Part shown: piece after piece, positions 1 to 8,729 of the stretch
Numbering within the stretch: position 1 is the first letter of the stretch
Layout of the letters: each line of letters begins with the position of its first letter
Translations under genes and position numbers: made by a program
NCBI GenBank assembly: GCA_964640055.1
Contig: CAZXFH010000001.1
Coordinates: forward strand, 62,001 to 126,000
Source of the DNA: CAZXFH01 sp964640055
GTDB lineage: Bacteria; Fidelibacterota; UBA2242; JAFGTP01
Length of the DNA: 64,000 bases
Direction: 5' to 3'
Notes under the pieces: generated by a model
Seen by the model: only the letters and a program-made list of their open reading frames with translations
Database searches by the model: none
What the model was told of the DNA's origin: nothing

Positions 1-650
1 GGAGGTGTAATAAAGGCCGCTAAGATCAGAGCTATAATAACCGCATAACGCCAGTATTTACGTAAAATACGGGGAGAAATCAGTCCCATTTTGGTTAACA
101 TAAACGATAAAATAGGCATCTGGAAAATAACCCCGGTGGCGACAATTAGCTGCAAAACAAATTTAGTATAATAAATAATGGAAATGTTCTTTCTAACCTC
201 TTCTGCCCCCAGTTTAATTAAAAAATTCATGGCAAAGGGAATGATAACAAAATAGGCAAAAGCACTGCCCGCCAAGAAAAACAACGTGACACTGATCACT
301 AGCCCCGGTCCCCACCGTTTTTCATCGGGATATAATCCCGGAGCGATAAAAGCCCAGAACTGATAGATTATCACCGGAATAGAAAAAACAATTCCCATAA
401 CGAAAGCCACCCAGAACTTTAACATTAACATGCCTTGGACTTTTAACACCTGGATGGTCATAAAATTTTCTACCCGTTGGGTAGGTAATAGCAGCAGATC
501 AATGAAAAAATCAGAGCAGATAAAAGCGCCGATGGCGAAAACTACTACGGCGGCTAAAGATTTGATAATCCGCCACCTAAACTCCTCCAAATGATCTAAA
601 AATCCCATATCATGGATATTTTTTGATTGTGCTTTATTTTTTTTAGGCAT
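1..650 (-). CDS. tatC: Sec-independent translocase subunit TatC (3' end outside window)
   Basis: TatC is the multi-spanning membrane receptor of the twin-arginine pathway, which exports folded, often cofactor-loaded proteins. I translated it by hand from the left edge. It starts at ATG 650 with MPKKNKAQSKNIHDMGFLDH, and the TatC signature 'FLDHLEEFRWR' lies near residue 18. The hydrophobic spans that follow include 'FWAFIAPGLYPDEK', the conserved first periplasmic loop region, and a 'FAYFVIIPFAMNFL' helix. About 216 codons are visible and the frame stays open to base 1, so only the C-terminal end is missing. There is no clear Shine-Dalgarno sequence before the ATG. No tatA/B gene is seen next to it. 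The family call is firm; the exact start is slightly less so. Confidence 0.9.
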   Translation of the reverse strand, partial: MPKKNKAQSKNIHDMGFLDHLEEFRWRIIKSLAAVVVFAIGAFICSDFFIDLLLLPTQRVENFMTIQVLKVQGMLMLKFWVAFVMGIVFSIPVIIYQFWAFIAPGLYPDEKRWGPGLVISVTLFFLAGSAFAYFVIIPFAMNFLIKLGAEEVRKNISIIYYTKFVLQLIVATGVIFQMPILSFMLTKMGLISPRILRKYWRYAVIIALILAAFITP

Positions 651-915
651 GAATTATTAATTTACAGAATTAAAACAGACCTCTATTTCATACCCCATAA
701 TTTATAAGAATAACTCCTTTTTTCTCATATAAATTTGGGACTAAATGCTTAGTGGCTATTTAAAGAATGAGTCTTATCCGATTGATAAAATTCAGATAGT
801 TATAAAATCTAGAAAAAATACTCTAATACAGTTCTTCTGTGACAACCCAAATCTAATATTAACATCCAATAAATTAGTCGGAATGATTTTTCGAATTACG
901 ATAAAGGGGGTTCAA

Positions 916-1233
916 ATGAAAAATATTATAAAAATCTTTGGTTTGGTTCTTTTTTTTGTAAGTCTTGTGTTAGGAACTTATTTATTGAGCACCAAAAAAG
1001 ACACTTCACCGGTAATAGAAGTATCAGCCTCTATTGATAATTTTGATAATGCCTTAATTAGTGGTTTAATCCAATTGCACACCACCTCAACTTATGCAAA
1101 ATATGGCTATATAAAAATCAAGTTCGATAACAATGAAATCCTGGCTCGCGTTCCCATGCGAGAACTGGATAGTTTAGTTTCCGGTGAAGTTGAATATTCG
1201 GAATTTATCCGATCGTTTATCAAATTCACCTGA
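916..1233 (+). CDS. small membrane-anchored hypothetical protein
   Basis: This 105-residue protein has one N-terminal hydrophobic segment (MKNIIKIFGLVLFFVSLVL, then GTYLLS), followed by an approximately 80-residue polar domain probably outside the cytoplasm. I see no cysteine lipobox and no recognisable family. I chose ATG 916 over the earlier in-frame ATG 745 for two reasons. A strong purine-rich site (AAAGGGGG) sits just upstream, and this start puts the hydrophobic segment at the N terminus, where a signal anchor belongs. The 57 residues upstream of it look like translated non-coding DNA. The gene stands alone and is followed by a strong terminator. The function is unknown. Confidence 0.6.
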   Translation: MKNIIKIFGLVLFFVSLVLGTYLLSTKKDTSPVIEVSASIDNFDNALISGLIQLHTTSTYAKYGYIKIKFDNNEILARVPMRELDSLVSGEVEYSEFIRSFIKFT

Positions 1234-1271
1234 TAATTTAACACTCTTACCACCTACCACTCCCTCATACT

Positions 1272-1299
1272 AAAGGGCCTGTATATCAGGCCCTTTTTT
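1272..1299 (+). terminator. Rho-independent terminator
   Basis: A perfect 10-bp stem (AAAGGGCCTG / CAGGCCCTTT) with a 5-nt TATAT loop runs directly into a T run. It lies 38 bases after the stop of the small membrane protein at 916-1233 and separates that gene from the next promoter. Confidence 0.88.
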
Positions 1300-1316
1300 A
1301 CCTCCAAATTAAAGCA

Positions 1317-1345
1317 TTGATAATGGCATTAAAACTGATTATACT
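1317..1345 (+). promoter_or_regulatory. sigma-70-type promoter for the PEP-synthase-like gene
   Basis: A -35 box TTGATA (1317-1322), a 17-base spacer and a -10 box TATACT (1340-1345) lie just after the terminator. The predicted transcription start is near 1352, which leaves a short leader containing a GAGG ribosome site before ATG 1369. Confidence 0.55.
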
Positions 1346-1368
1346 TTCTTGACATATATGAGGAACCA

Positions 1369-4341
1369 ATGGACCCCAAGGAACTAAATTATTTTTATAA
1401 CAAATTTAAATATGGTGAAGAAAGTTTTCACGATTTAATGCAAAATAGAATTAAAGAAATTCTATTGGTTTCCAGTTTTTACGATGCCTTTACCTTTGAA
1501 CAAGACGGACGTCTATCAGAACAGATTTTCGGCGAATATCGTCAGTTGAATCTTAGTACTGCTCCCCGGGTCACAAGTGTTCCCACGGCAGATGAGGCCC
1601 TTAAACTGCTGGATAAGAAATCTTTCGATTTGGTCATCACTATGCTGCATGTTGGCAAGACCCCCTCTTCAGAACTGGCTAAACAGATTAAAAATAAACA
1701 GAAAGATCTACCCGTGGTACTTCTGTTAAGCACCCTATCTGACACGAAATATTTTGAACCCATCATTGAAGTTGATCAGGCTTTTGATAATATCTTTCTC
1801 TGGAATGGCGATGCCAAATTATTTTTAGCAATCATTAAATCAATAGAAGATAAACGAAATGTTGAATTTGATACGAAACAGGGTTTAGTAAGGGTCATTT
1901 TATTAGTAGAAGATTCGATTAAATACTATTCAATTTTTCTACCTCTACTCTATCAGGAAATTGTCAAACAAACACAAATACTGATCCGGGAAGAACTCAA
2001 TGATATTAACAAACGGCTGCGTATGCGGGCGCGTCCCAAAGTAATCCTGGTACATACCTATGAAGAAGCCCAGCAAATATATGCCAAATACCGTGAATAT
2101 ATAATAGCGGTTATTTCCGATATCCGGTATCCTAAAAACGGAAAGGTAAATGATAAAGCCGGTATACAACTAATTCGCAATATTAAACAGGATGAATTCG
2201 ATATTCCAACCAGCTTACTTTCCTCTGATCTGGGGAATAAAGAGCAGGCCGAGCAACTACACTCCACCTTTTTAAACAAATATTCCAAAAGACTATTAAA
2301 CAATTTAAGTCAATTTATCCACGATCATCTCGGTTTTGGAGAATTTATCTTCAAGGATGCTCAAGGTAGTACAATAGATAAGGCCAAATCCCTGGAAGAA
2401 TTCAAAAATATACTGGAATCTATACCTGACGCGTCGATTATTTACCACAGTAAACGCAACCACTTCAGTGCCTGGCTCATGGCGCGCGGAGAAATACGGA
2501 TCGCCAGGAAAATACGTCCCTTAAAGGTTAAGGACTTCTCTTCAGTCAAAGCAATTCGCTCTCACTTGAGCTCGACTTTGGATGAAATCCTGAATCGGCG
2601 TCGCAAAGGTAATATCATTAATTTTCATCCTTTACGCGGACTAGAATCCAATCAAATAATACGCCTGGCAGAAGGATCCCTGGGCGGTAAAGGTCGCGGC
2701 CTAGCCTTTCTGAATGCTCTACTCGTGACGATGGAATTGGAAACCCATTTTGGTGACAGTCATATTCTACTACCAGGAACCGCAATAATCGGAACCAACG
2801 AATATGATGATTTTATAGAGCGAAATAAGATTGCTGAAATTGAGGTTGAAAATAAGACAGATCAAGAAATCAATAGGCTTTTTTTGCAGGGCAAGCTATC
2901 ACAAAGTTTAATCCAAAAACTGAGCGAGTTATTACAAAAGGTTAATTTTCCTCTAGCCGTCCGCTCCTCAGGTTTACTGGAAGATTCCTATTCTGAACCT
3001 TTTGCTGGTATCTATCGTACTTTTATGGTACCCAATAATGACCCTGATTTCGGGGCCCGTTTAAACCAGTTGAGTCAAGCGATTAAATTAGTTTATGCCT
3101 CTGTCTATACAGAAAACGCCCGTTCATATATTGAGAGTCTAAATCATCAACTTGATGAAGAGAAAATGGCAGTTCTCATTCAGAGAATTGCTGGTGAAAA
3201 TTATAACCAACAATATTTTTATCCTCACTTTTCCGGAGTAGCGCAATCCTATAATTTTTATCCAATCTCACAACTAAAAAATGAGGATGGGATTGTCTCG
3301 CTCGCTGTTGGCCTGGGTAGAACCGTGATGGAAGGTGGGCAGGTTTTTCGCTTTTGCCCCTCCTATCCGAAAAAAGATTTCTTTCAACCGGAGACTCAAC
3401 TAAAAGACTCACAGAGACGATTCTATGCCATTAAAATGGATGACCCGCAATTCAACCTTACTCTCGGTGAAGAGGTCACTTTAGAGAGATTGGATATAAA
3501 AAAAGCCGAAGAACATGGAGTACTAAAACAGCTGGCCTCTACCTGGGATATCCATGATAAAAAATTATTGCCCGGCTTACGTAGGCAGGGTCCACGCGTT
3601 GTAAATTTTGTAAATATTGTCAAATATGAATATTTTCCTTTAGCAGATATCATTAATAAACTGTTAGAGATCGGGGATGCCGCTCTGGGAATGCCAGTCG
3701 AAATAGAATTTGCGGTTGATCTCAAGAAAAATATCAAACAAGACCAGTATCCCGCTTTCTATGTTCTTCAAATTCGTCCCTTAACCATCGGAACCGAGGA
3801 GGTAAGTATCCCTAAAGAACTGGATAAAGAAAATATTTTACTTGCCACAAATAAAGGGATGGGAAACGGCACTTTTAAGCATCTAAAGGATATTATCTAT
3901 CTAGATCCCCGGAAATTTGACAAAGGGAAAACACAGCAGATGAAAAAAGAAATATCCCGGCTGAACCAGGAAATGGACACTCAGAATCGCGACTATATTT
4001 TGATTGGTCCGGGGCGCTGGGGTTCCCAGGATCGTTTTCTAGGGATTCCGGTGCGCTTCATTGACATTCACAGGGCCAAAGTTATTGTCGAAATGGGTCT
4101 CAAAGATTTCAATATTGATCCATCCCAGGGAACTCACTTCTTCCACAATGTCGTGGCCATGAAATTAGGTTATTTTTCAGTGCCTTACCATTCTCAGACA
4201 AATTTTATTGATTGGGAATGGGTTTATAATCAAGATGCCGAACAAAAGAGCCCCTATTTTTTTCACATCAGAACTTATAACCCCTTACAGGTCAAAATGG
4301 ATGGGCGTATTGGCCGCGCCGTGATTTTAAAACCTCAATAG
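1369..4341 (+). CDS. PEP-synthase/PPDK-type ATP-grasp protein with two receiver-like N-terminal domains
   Basis: This 990-residue protein has the nucleotide-binding half of PEP synthase/pyruvate phosphate dikinase. Motif 'SLGGKGRGLAFL' is near residue 435 and 'LAVRSSGLLEDSYSEPFAG' near 529. The C-terminal part carries 'ILIGPGRWGSQDRFLG' near 880. I find neither the swivelling phosphohistidine domain nor the PEP/pyruvate barrel, so it is unlikely to make PEP alone. Residues about 30-160 look like a receiver fold that has lost its phospho-acceptor Asp ('FDLVITMLH'). A second receiver-like domain at about 173-310 keeps acidic residues and an Asp ('LLVEDS', 'AVISDIRYP'). Orphan proteins of this general type are known in FCB genomes. 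It is a single-gene unit with its own promoter and an 'ATGAGGAACCA' ribosome site. The substrate is unknown. Confidence 0.75.
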   Translation: MDPKELNYFYNKFKYGEESFHDLMQNRIKEILLVSSFYDAFTFEQDGRLSEQIFGEYRQLNLSTAPRVTSVPTADEALKLLDKKSFDLVITMLHVGKTPSSELAKQIKNKQKDLPVVLLLSTLSDTKYFEPIIEVDQAFDNIFLWNGDAKLFLAIIKSIEDKRNVEFDTKQGLVRVILLVEDSIKYYSIFLPLLYQEIVKQTQILIREELNDINKRLRMRARPKVILVHTYEEAQQIYAKYREYIIAVISDIRYPKNGKVNDKAGIQLIRNIKQDEFDIPTSLLSSDLGNKEQAEQLHSTFLNKYSKRLLNNLSQFIHDHLGFGEFIFKDAQGSTIDKAKSLEEFKNILESIPDASIIYHSKRNHFSAWLMARGEIRIARKIRPLKVKDFSSVKAIRSHLSSTLDEILNRRRKGNIINFHPLRGLESNQIIRLAEGSLGGKGRGLAFLNALLVTMELETHFGDSHILLPGTAIIGTNEYDDFIERNKIAEIEVENKTDQEINRLFLQGKLSQSLIQKLSELLQKVNFPLAVRSSGLLEDSYSEPFAGIYRTFMVPNNDPDFGARLNQLSQAIKLVYASVYTENARSYIESLNHQLDEEKMAVLIQRIAGENYNQQYFYPHFSGVAQSYNFYPISQLKNEDGIVSLAVGLGRTVMEGGQVFRFCPSYPKKDFFQPETQLKDSQRRFYAIKMDDPQFNLTLGEEVTLERLDIKKAEEHGVLKQLASTWDIHDKKLLPGLRRQGPRVVNFVNIVKYEYFPLADIINKLLEIGDAALGMPVEIEFAVDLKKNIKQDQYPAFYVLQIRPLTIGTEEVSIPKELDKENILLATNKGMGNGTFKHLKDIIYLDPRKFDKGKTQQMKKEISRLNQEMDTQNRDYILIGPGRWGSQDRFLGIPVRFIDIHRAKVIVEMGLKDFNIDPSQGTHFFHNVVAMKLGYFSVPYHSQTNFIDWEWVYNQDAEQKSPYFFHIRTYNPLQVKMDGRIGRAVILKPQ

Positions 4342-4348
4342 AATCTAT

Positions 4349-4380
4349 TAAAGCCACTACGGCTGGAGTAGCGGCTTTTA
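4349..4380. terminator. hairpin terminator between convergent genes
   Basis: TAAAGCC-A-CTAC, a GGCTGGA loop, then GTAG-C-GGCTTTA form an 11-bp stem with one A.C mismatch. A-rich and T-rich flanks lie on either side. It sits between the convergent PEP-synthase-like gene and gdhA and could serve both strands. Confidence 0.6.
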
Positions 4381-4412
4381 TCAGATATGCTAAATCAAGT
4401 CCTATTCACTAT

Positions 4413-5771
4413 TTACACAACCCCCTGATCCAACATAGCATCGGCTACTTTAATAAACCCGCCAATATTAGCACCTTTCACATAATTGACAAAGTTACCC
4501 TTTTGTCCATATTTCTTACATGTGGCATGGATACTCTCCATGATGGCGTGTAACTTTTCATCAACTTCTTCGCGACTCCAGTGAAGTTTCATCGCATTTT
4601 GACTCATTTCAAGGCCAGAAACAGCCACACCACCAGCATTAGCAGCTTTACCCGGTCCGAAAAGAATTTTATTTCTTAAGAAATGCTCAACAGCCTCAGG
4701 TGTACATGGCATGTTTGCACCTTCAGAAACACAAATTACACGATTGTTTACAAGCCTTTTTGCATCGTCAAGATTCAATTCATTTTGGATAGCGCATGGC
4801 AGTGCAATATCAACTTTCTGTTCCCATGATTTTTTACCAGTATAGAATGTGGCGTTGGGAAATTTATCAGCATAAGGGGCAACCACATCATTATTTGACG
4901 CACGGAGTTCGAGCATGTAGTTGAATTTCTCTTCTGTGCTGATTCCATCCGGATCATAGATATAACCGTCAGGGCCTGAAATTGTCACTACCTTAGCACC
5001 TAGTTCAGTCGCTTTTTGTACAGCCCCCCAAGCAACATTTCCAAAACCGGAAATGGCTACTGTTTTGCCTTGAAAAGATTTCCCTTTAGTTTTCAGCATT
5101 TCATTAGCAAAGTATACATTACCAAAACCGGTTGCTTCTGGACGAATTAAACTGCCGCCCCAGTTCAGTCCCTTACCAGTTAAAGTGCCGGTAAATTCAT
5201 TTTTAATACGTTTATACTGTCCGAAAAAATAACCTATCTCGCGTCCGCCAACGCCAATATCACCCGCCGGTATATCGGTATTGGGTCCTATATAACGGCC
5301 AAGTTCGGTCATAAAAGATTGACAAAAACGCATGACTTCATTATCGGATTTTCCTTTGGGATCAAAATCTGATCCGCCTTTCCCCCCACCCATAGGTAGC
5401 GTAGTTAAACTATTTTTAAACACCTGTTCGAACCCTAAAAATTTCAGAATCCCCAAATTTACCGAAGGATGAAAGCGTATACCACCTTTATAAGGCCCGA
5501 TCGCTGAATTGAATTCAACCCGAAATCCACGGTTAACCTGGACATGCCCTTCATCATTCAACCAGGGTACACGAAAAATGATCACCCGTTCTGGTTCTAC
5601 AATACGCTCTAATATGTTGTGATTCAGATAAACAGGGTTCTCTTCTAAGAAATCCCAGAGCGTTTCCACAACTTCCTGTACCGCCTGATGAAATTCTTTT
5701 TGAGCGGGATTTTTAGCCCTGACCATCTCCATAAATTCATCTACCGATGAATAGGTTCTCCTTGCCGCCAT
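4413..5771 (-). CDS. gdhA: glutamate dehydrogenase (hexameric type, probably NADP-linked)
   Basis: The enzyme interconverts 2-oxoglutarate plus ammonium and glutamate in the cytoplasm. At 452 residues it has the normal length of the bacterial/fungal NADP-type GDH. Visible hallmarks are 'GPYKGGIRFHPSVNLG' near residue 92, the catalytic-lysine region 'LPMGGGKGGSDFDPKG' near 125, 'DIPAGDIGVGGREIGY' near 166, and the dinucleotide-binding stretch 'VAISGFGNVAWGA' near 244. The start at 5771 is supported by an AAGGAGG site 6 bases upstream. Coenzyme choice is inferred from subfamily resemblance. The gene is monocistronic, with a long AT-rich region upstream. Confidence 0.95.
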   Translation of the reverse strand: MAARRTYSSVDEFMEMVRAKNPAQKEFHQAVQEVVETLWDFLEENPVYLNHNILERIVEPERVIIFRVPWLNDEGHVQVNRGFRVEFNSAIGPYKGGIRFHPSVNLGILKFLGFEQVFKNSLTTLPMGGGKGGSDFDPKGKSDNEVMRFCQSFMTELGRYIGPNTDIPAGDIGVGGREIGYFFGQYKRIKNEFTGTLTGKGLNWGGSLIRPEATGFGNVYFANEMLKTKGKSFQGKTVAISGFGNVAWGAVQKATELGAKVVTISGPDGYIYDPDGISTEEKFNYMLELRASNNDVVAPYADKFPNATFYTGKKSWEQKVDIALPCAIQNELNLDDAKRLVNNRVICVSEGANMPCTPEAVEHFLRNKILFGPGKAANAGGVAVSGLEMSQNAMKLHWSREEVDEKLHAIMESIHATCKKYGQKGNFVNYVKGANIGGFIKVADAMLDQGVV

Positions 5772-6559
5772 ACAATGCCTCCTTCTTGATTTACTGACTT
5801 AATCCTGATTAATCCATTAATGTAAATTAATTTTTTCATATGCGAAATGAGAATATAAATATTTTCTTCAGAGCAAACTCCTATATTATTCAATAACTTG
5901 TCCCCGATTTTGTTTTTGTAAATAACCGCACGCCAGTACACTGTTATTGAAAAGCCCAACACCTGACCTCGGTTACAAACTTGTTTAATTGTATGTGAAA
6001 AACTTGGCTGCAATAATACCTATATTCCTTTGATCCCATATATCAGTATAAACAAATGACAAAAATAATGCCAGCGGATTCAAACAGATCACTTAAAATA
6101 TTCTCCGAAAGTAATCCCCGTACCCTGCTTATATTTTCCCTTAGTCATACAGGATAAAAACAAAATATTCCCAAATATCAGAAAAAAATTATTAAAACCG
6201 GACAATTTTTCCAAAAATAATAAGCAAGCCCAACCACCTGCTTTATTCACACCTATTTTCAGCAAAACAGAATCGATCAATACAATTTCGTTAACACTTT
6301 CTCAAAATAAAATCCAATGCAGTAATTAAAGAGATTATAAAAACCGGATAGAAAGGCCCATGAAATCGGTTAAAGGCTGTTCTTGGCCCAATCCTTAAAT
6401 AAATTATGTTTACAAATTAATATTTTTAATTATAAAAATAATGGTCTAATTTTTGTATTTGAAAAAGCGATTTGAAAAATGATATTCGCCTGACAGAGTG
6501 AACATACTTTTTCAGTATTATTAATTTAATTCAATTATTCTTGTGTCTAAGGGGGTATA
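5772..6559. other. long AT-rich intergenic region (788 bp)
   Basis: This is the divergent space between gdhA (leftward) and the transhydrogenase cluster (rightward). Short leftward open frames at 5741-6013 and 6089-6280 have no ribosome site and no recognisable protein features, so I do not call them. I see no tRNA, riboswitch or strong hairpin. The stretch probably holds the two promoters. Confidence 0.5.
6409..6436 (+). promoter_or_regulatory. possible promoter of the transhydrogenase cluster
   Basis: TTTACA (6409-6414), a 16-base spacer and TATAAA (6431-6436) give a fair sigma-70-like match. The leader to ATG 6560 would be about 117 bases. In AT-rich DNA such matches arise by chance, so confidence is low. 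Confidence 0.3.
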
Positions 6560-7024
6560 ATGCCTGAGGATTTTACCAACATTACCACATTAGAAAAGGA
6601 CCAGAGTAATCTCATCAAAGCCTTACAGTTGGTGCAGGAAGGGGAAGGCTATATTTCCGATCAACGGTTGAGAGATATTTCTGATTATTTTGATATTCCA
6701 GCGGTTGATGTGGAAGGGGTAGTTAGTTTTTACGCCCAATTTAAACGCACTAAACCCGGCAAGTTCATTATATCTGTTTGTGACGGAACGGCTTGTCACA
6801 TAAAAGGCTCCTCTCAGGTCAAAAACTGGATTACCGATACGATCGGCATTCAGGATGGCGAAACCGACACCGATAAATTGTTCACCCTGGAAACAGTGGC
6901 TTGTCTGGGATGCTGCAGCCTGGCGCCTGTGATTGCCATCAACGGGAGAGTATTTGGGAAGCTGGATCGTAAAAAGCTACTCAAAATCCTGCGCAATTAC
7001 AGAAAGGGGGCCCAGGATGATTAA
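6560..7024 (+). CDS. NuoE/HydC-like [2Fe-2S] subunit of a bifurcating transhydrogenase
   Basis: This is a 154-residue thioredoxin-like ferredoxin of the NuoE/HydC family. It carries one [2Fe-2S] cluster and passes electrons to or from the flavin subunit. The four cysteines follow the family pattern: 'CDGTACHIKG' near residue 75 and 'ACLGCCSLAP' near 116. The N-terminal helical region ('YISDQRLRDISDYFDIP', then 'VEGVVSFYAQF') is also typical. An AAGGGGG site precedes ATG 6560. The gene overlaps the next by 8 bases, so the two are translationally coupled. Context (NuoF-like, then a NuoG/GltD fusion, with no hydrogenase or formate dehydrogenase subunit) points to the StnA-like subunit of a Sporomusa-type Nfn. 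That assignment is inferred. Confidence 0.88.
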   Translation: MPEDFTNITTLEKDQSNLIKALQLVQEGEGYISDQRLRDISDYFDIPAVDVEGVVSFYAQFKRTKPGKFIISVCDGTACHIKGSSQVKNWITDTIGIQDGETDTDKLFTLETVACLGCCSLAPVIAINGRVFGKLDRKKLLKILRNYRKGAQDD

Positions 7025-8729
7025 GCGCATTAAAGTCGGAACGGGGAGTTGCGGAGTCGCGGCCGGTGCTGATGATGTCTATCAATATTTTAAAAGCAAC
7101 CTGAAGGACATAGACGTAATTGAGGTGGGATGCATTGGCCATTGTTATGCCGAGCCTGTTGTCGAAGTGGAAACCGATGGAGGATCCATTTTTTACCGGG
7201 AGGTGGAGCCCACGGATGAGTATGTTGATCGCATCCTCAATTTAGAGGATGAATCGCAATTAATTTTTCAGTCAATACGTACCGATAAAGAGGAAATAAA
7301 GGTTACAAAATTATCTGGCCGTATTGATCCGGTTTCCCTCGAGGAATACCAAAAATACGGGGGGTACTCCAGTTTGCAGGAGGCACTGAAAATGTCCCCA
7401 GACGATGTAGTTGCAGAAGTTAAAACCGCCGGATTGCGCGGACGTGGCGGCGGCGGATTTCCAACCGGTTTGAAATGGAGTTTCTTAGCAGGACAGAAAA
7501 CTAAACGGAAATATTTGATATGTAATGCCGATGAAGGGGATCCCGGGGCTTTTATGGACCGTTCACTCATGGAATCCGTACCCCATCAAGTATTGGAGGG
7601 TATGTTAATCGCCGCTCATGCCACCGGTGCCACCGATATATTCATATATGTACGCGCCGAGTATCCCTTGGCCGTGCGTAATTTAAAAAAGGTCATTCAG
7701 CAAATTGAAGCCAATAATCTTAACCAGTTCAATGGCAATCGGATTGAAATTAAAATAAAGGAAGGGGCTGGTGCCTTTGTTTGCGGTGAAGAGACAGCCA
7801 TGATACACTCTTTGGAAGGTAGTCGGGGCACTCCGCGTTACCGTCCCCCATTTCCCACAGATAAGGGCTTTAAGGATTTCCCAACCTTAATCAATAATGT
7901 GGAAACTTATGCCAATGTCCCTATGATCCTGAAAGAGGGAGGTGACAGCTATGCGGAACTGGGTACTGAAAATAGCAAAGGGACCAAGCTGTTTGCTCTA
8001 GCCGGTGATTGTAAGTATACAGGATTAGTGGAAGTTCCTATGGGCATCACCATTGGTGAGATTGTCTATGACATTGGTGGCACACAAGAAGGAGAGGTTA
8101 AGGCCGTTCAGATCGGCGGACCCAGCGGAGGCTGTATCCCGGCAGAACATTTTGACACACCCATTGACTATGACTCGCTGACTTCTCTGGGGGCGATCAT
8201 GGGGTCCGGCGGGCTTATCGTAATCGGTAACAATCGTTGTATGGTCGAAACTGCCCGCTACTTTTTGGATTTTACGGCCCGGGAAAGCTGCGGAAAATGT
8301 ACTTTCTGTCGCATCGGCACCAAACGTATGTTAGAAATACTCGAGCGCATTACCCGAGGAGAGGGTAAAGAAGAAGATATTGCCTGGCTGGAAGATCTGG
8401 GCAACAAAATTATCAAAGGCTCATTATGCGGACTGGGGCAGACAGCGCCTAATCCGGTACTCTCTACGCTCAGATATTTCAATGAAAAGTATCTAAAACA
8501 TGTTAAGGACAAACAGTGTCCGGCACTGCAATGTAATGCATTGGTTGAAATTGAAATTGATCAGAAAAAATGCATTGAATGTAAGTTGTGCATTAAAAAT
8601 TGTCCAGTTGATGCAATCTCCGAAGATTTTGTTATTGATAATGATTTATGTACACGGTGTAATAGCTGTATTGAAGTCTGTCCGAAAGAGGCTGTCGTGC
8701 GGACTTTAAGGGGAGGCAATCGTGAGTAA
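7017..8729 (+). CDS. NuoF/HydB-like FMN- and NAD(H)-binding subunit
   Basis: This is a 570-residue flavin/NADH module. Order: an N-terminal thioredoxin-like ferredoxin (GTGSCGVAAG, then GCIGHC, residues about 8-45); the FMN/NADH site 'GLRGRGGGGFPTGLKW' near 140; an SLBB region; a [4Fe-4S] motif 'ESCGKCTFCRIGTKR' near 424; and a C-terminal two-cluster ferredoxin (CIECKLCIKNCP, then CTRCNSCIEVCP, about 516-560). This layout is that of HydB of bifurcating hydrogenases, not of plain NuoF, which lacks both terminal ferredoxins. I start it at ATG 7017, which overlaps the upstream stop and has an AAAGGGGG site. An upstream in-frame ATG at 6933 would lie deep inside the previous gene. In a Stn-type complex this would be the NADH-oxidising subunit. 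Confidence 0.9.
   Translation: MIKRIKVGTGSCGVAAGADDVYQYFKSNLKDIDVIEVGCIGHCYAEPVVEVETDGGSIFYREVEPTDEYVDRILNLEDESQLIFQSIRTDKEEIKVTKLSGRIDPVSLEEYQKYGGYSSLQEALKMSPDDVVAEVKTAGLRGRGGGGFPTGLKWSFLAGQKTKRKYLICNADEGDPGAFMDRSLMESVPHQVLEGMLIAAHATGATDIFIYVRAEYPLAVRNLKKVIQQIEANNLNQFNGNRIEIKIKEGAGAFVCGEETAMIHSLEGSRGTPRYRPPFPTDKGFKDFPTLINNVETYANVPMILKEGGDSYAELGTENSKGTKLFALAGDCKYTGLVEVPMGITIGEIVYDIGGTQEGEVKAVQIGGPSGGCIPAEHFDTPIDYDSLTSLGAIMGSGGLIVIGNNRCMVETARYFLDFTARESCGKCTFCRIGTKRMLEILERITRGEGKEEDIAWLEDLGNKIIKGSLCGLGQTAPNPVLSTLRYFNEKYLKHVKDKQCPALQCNALVEIEIDQKKCIECKLCIKNCPVDAISEDFVIDNDLCTRCNSCIEVCPKEAVVRTLRGGNRE

Noticed and set aside
5741..6280. Leftward open frames in the gdhA upstream region
   Set aside because: No ribosome site, no recognisable domain, atypical composition; one overlaps the gdhA start.
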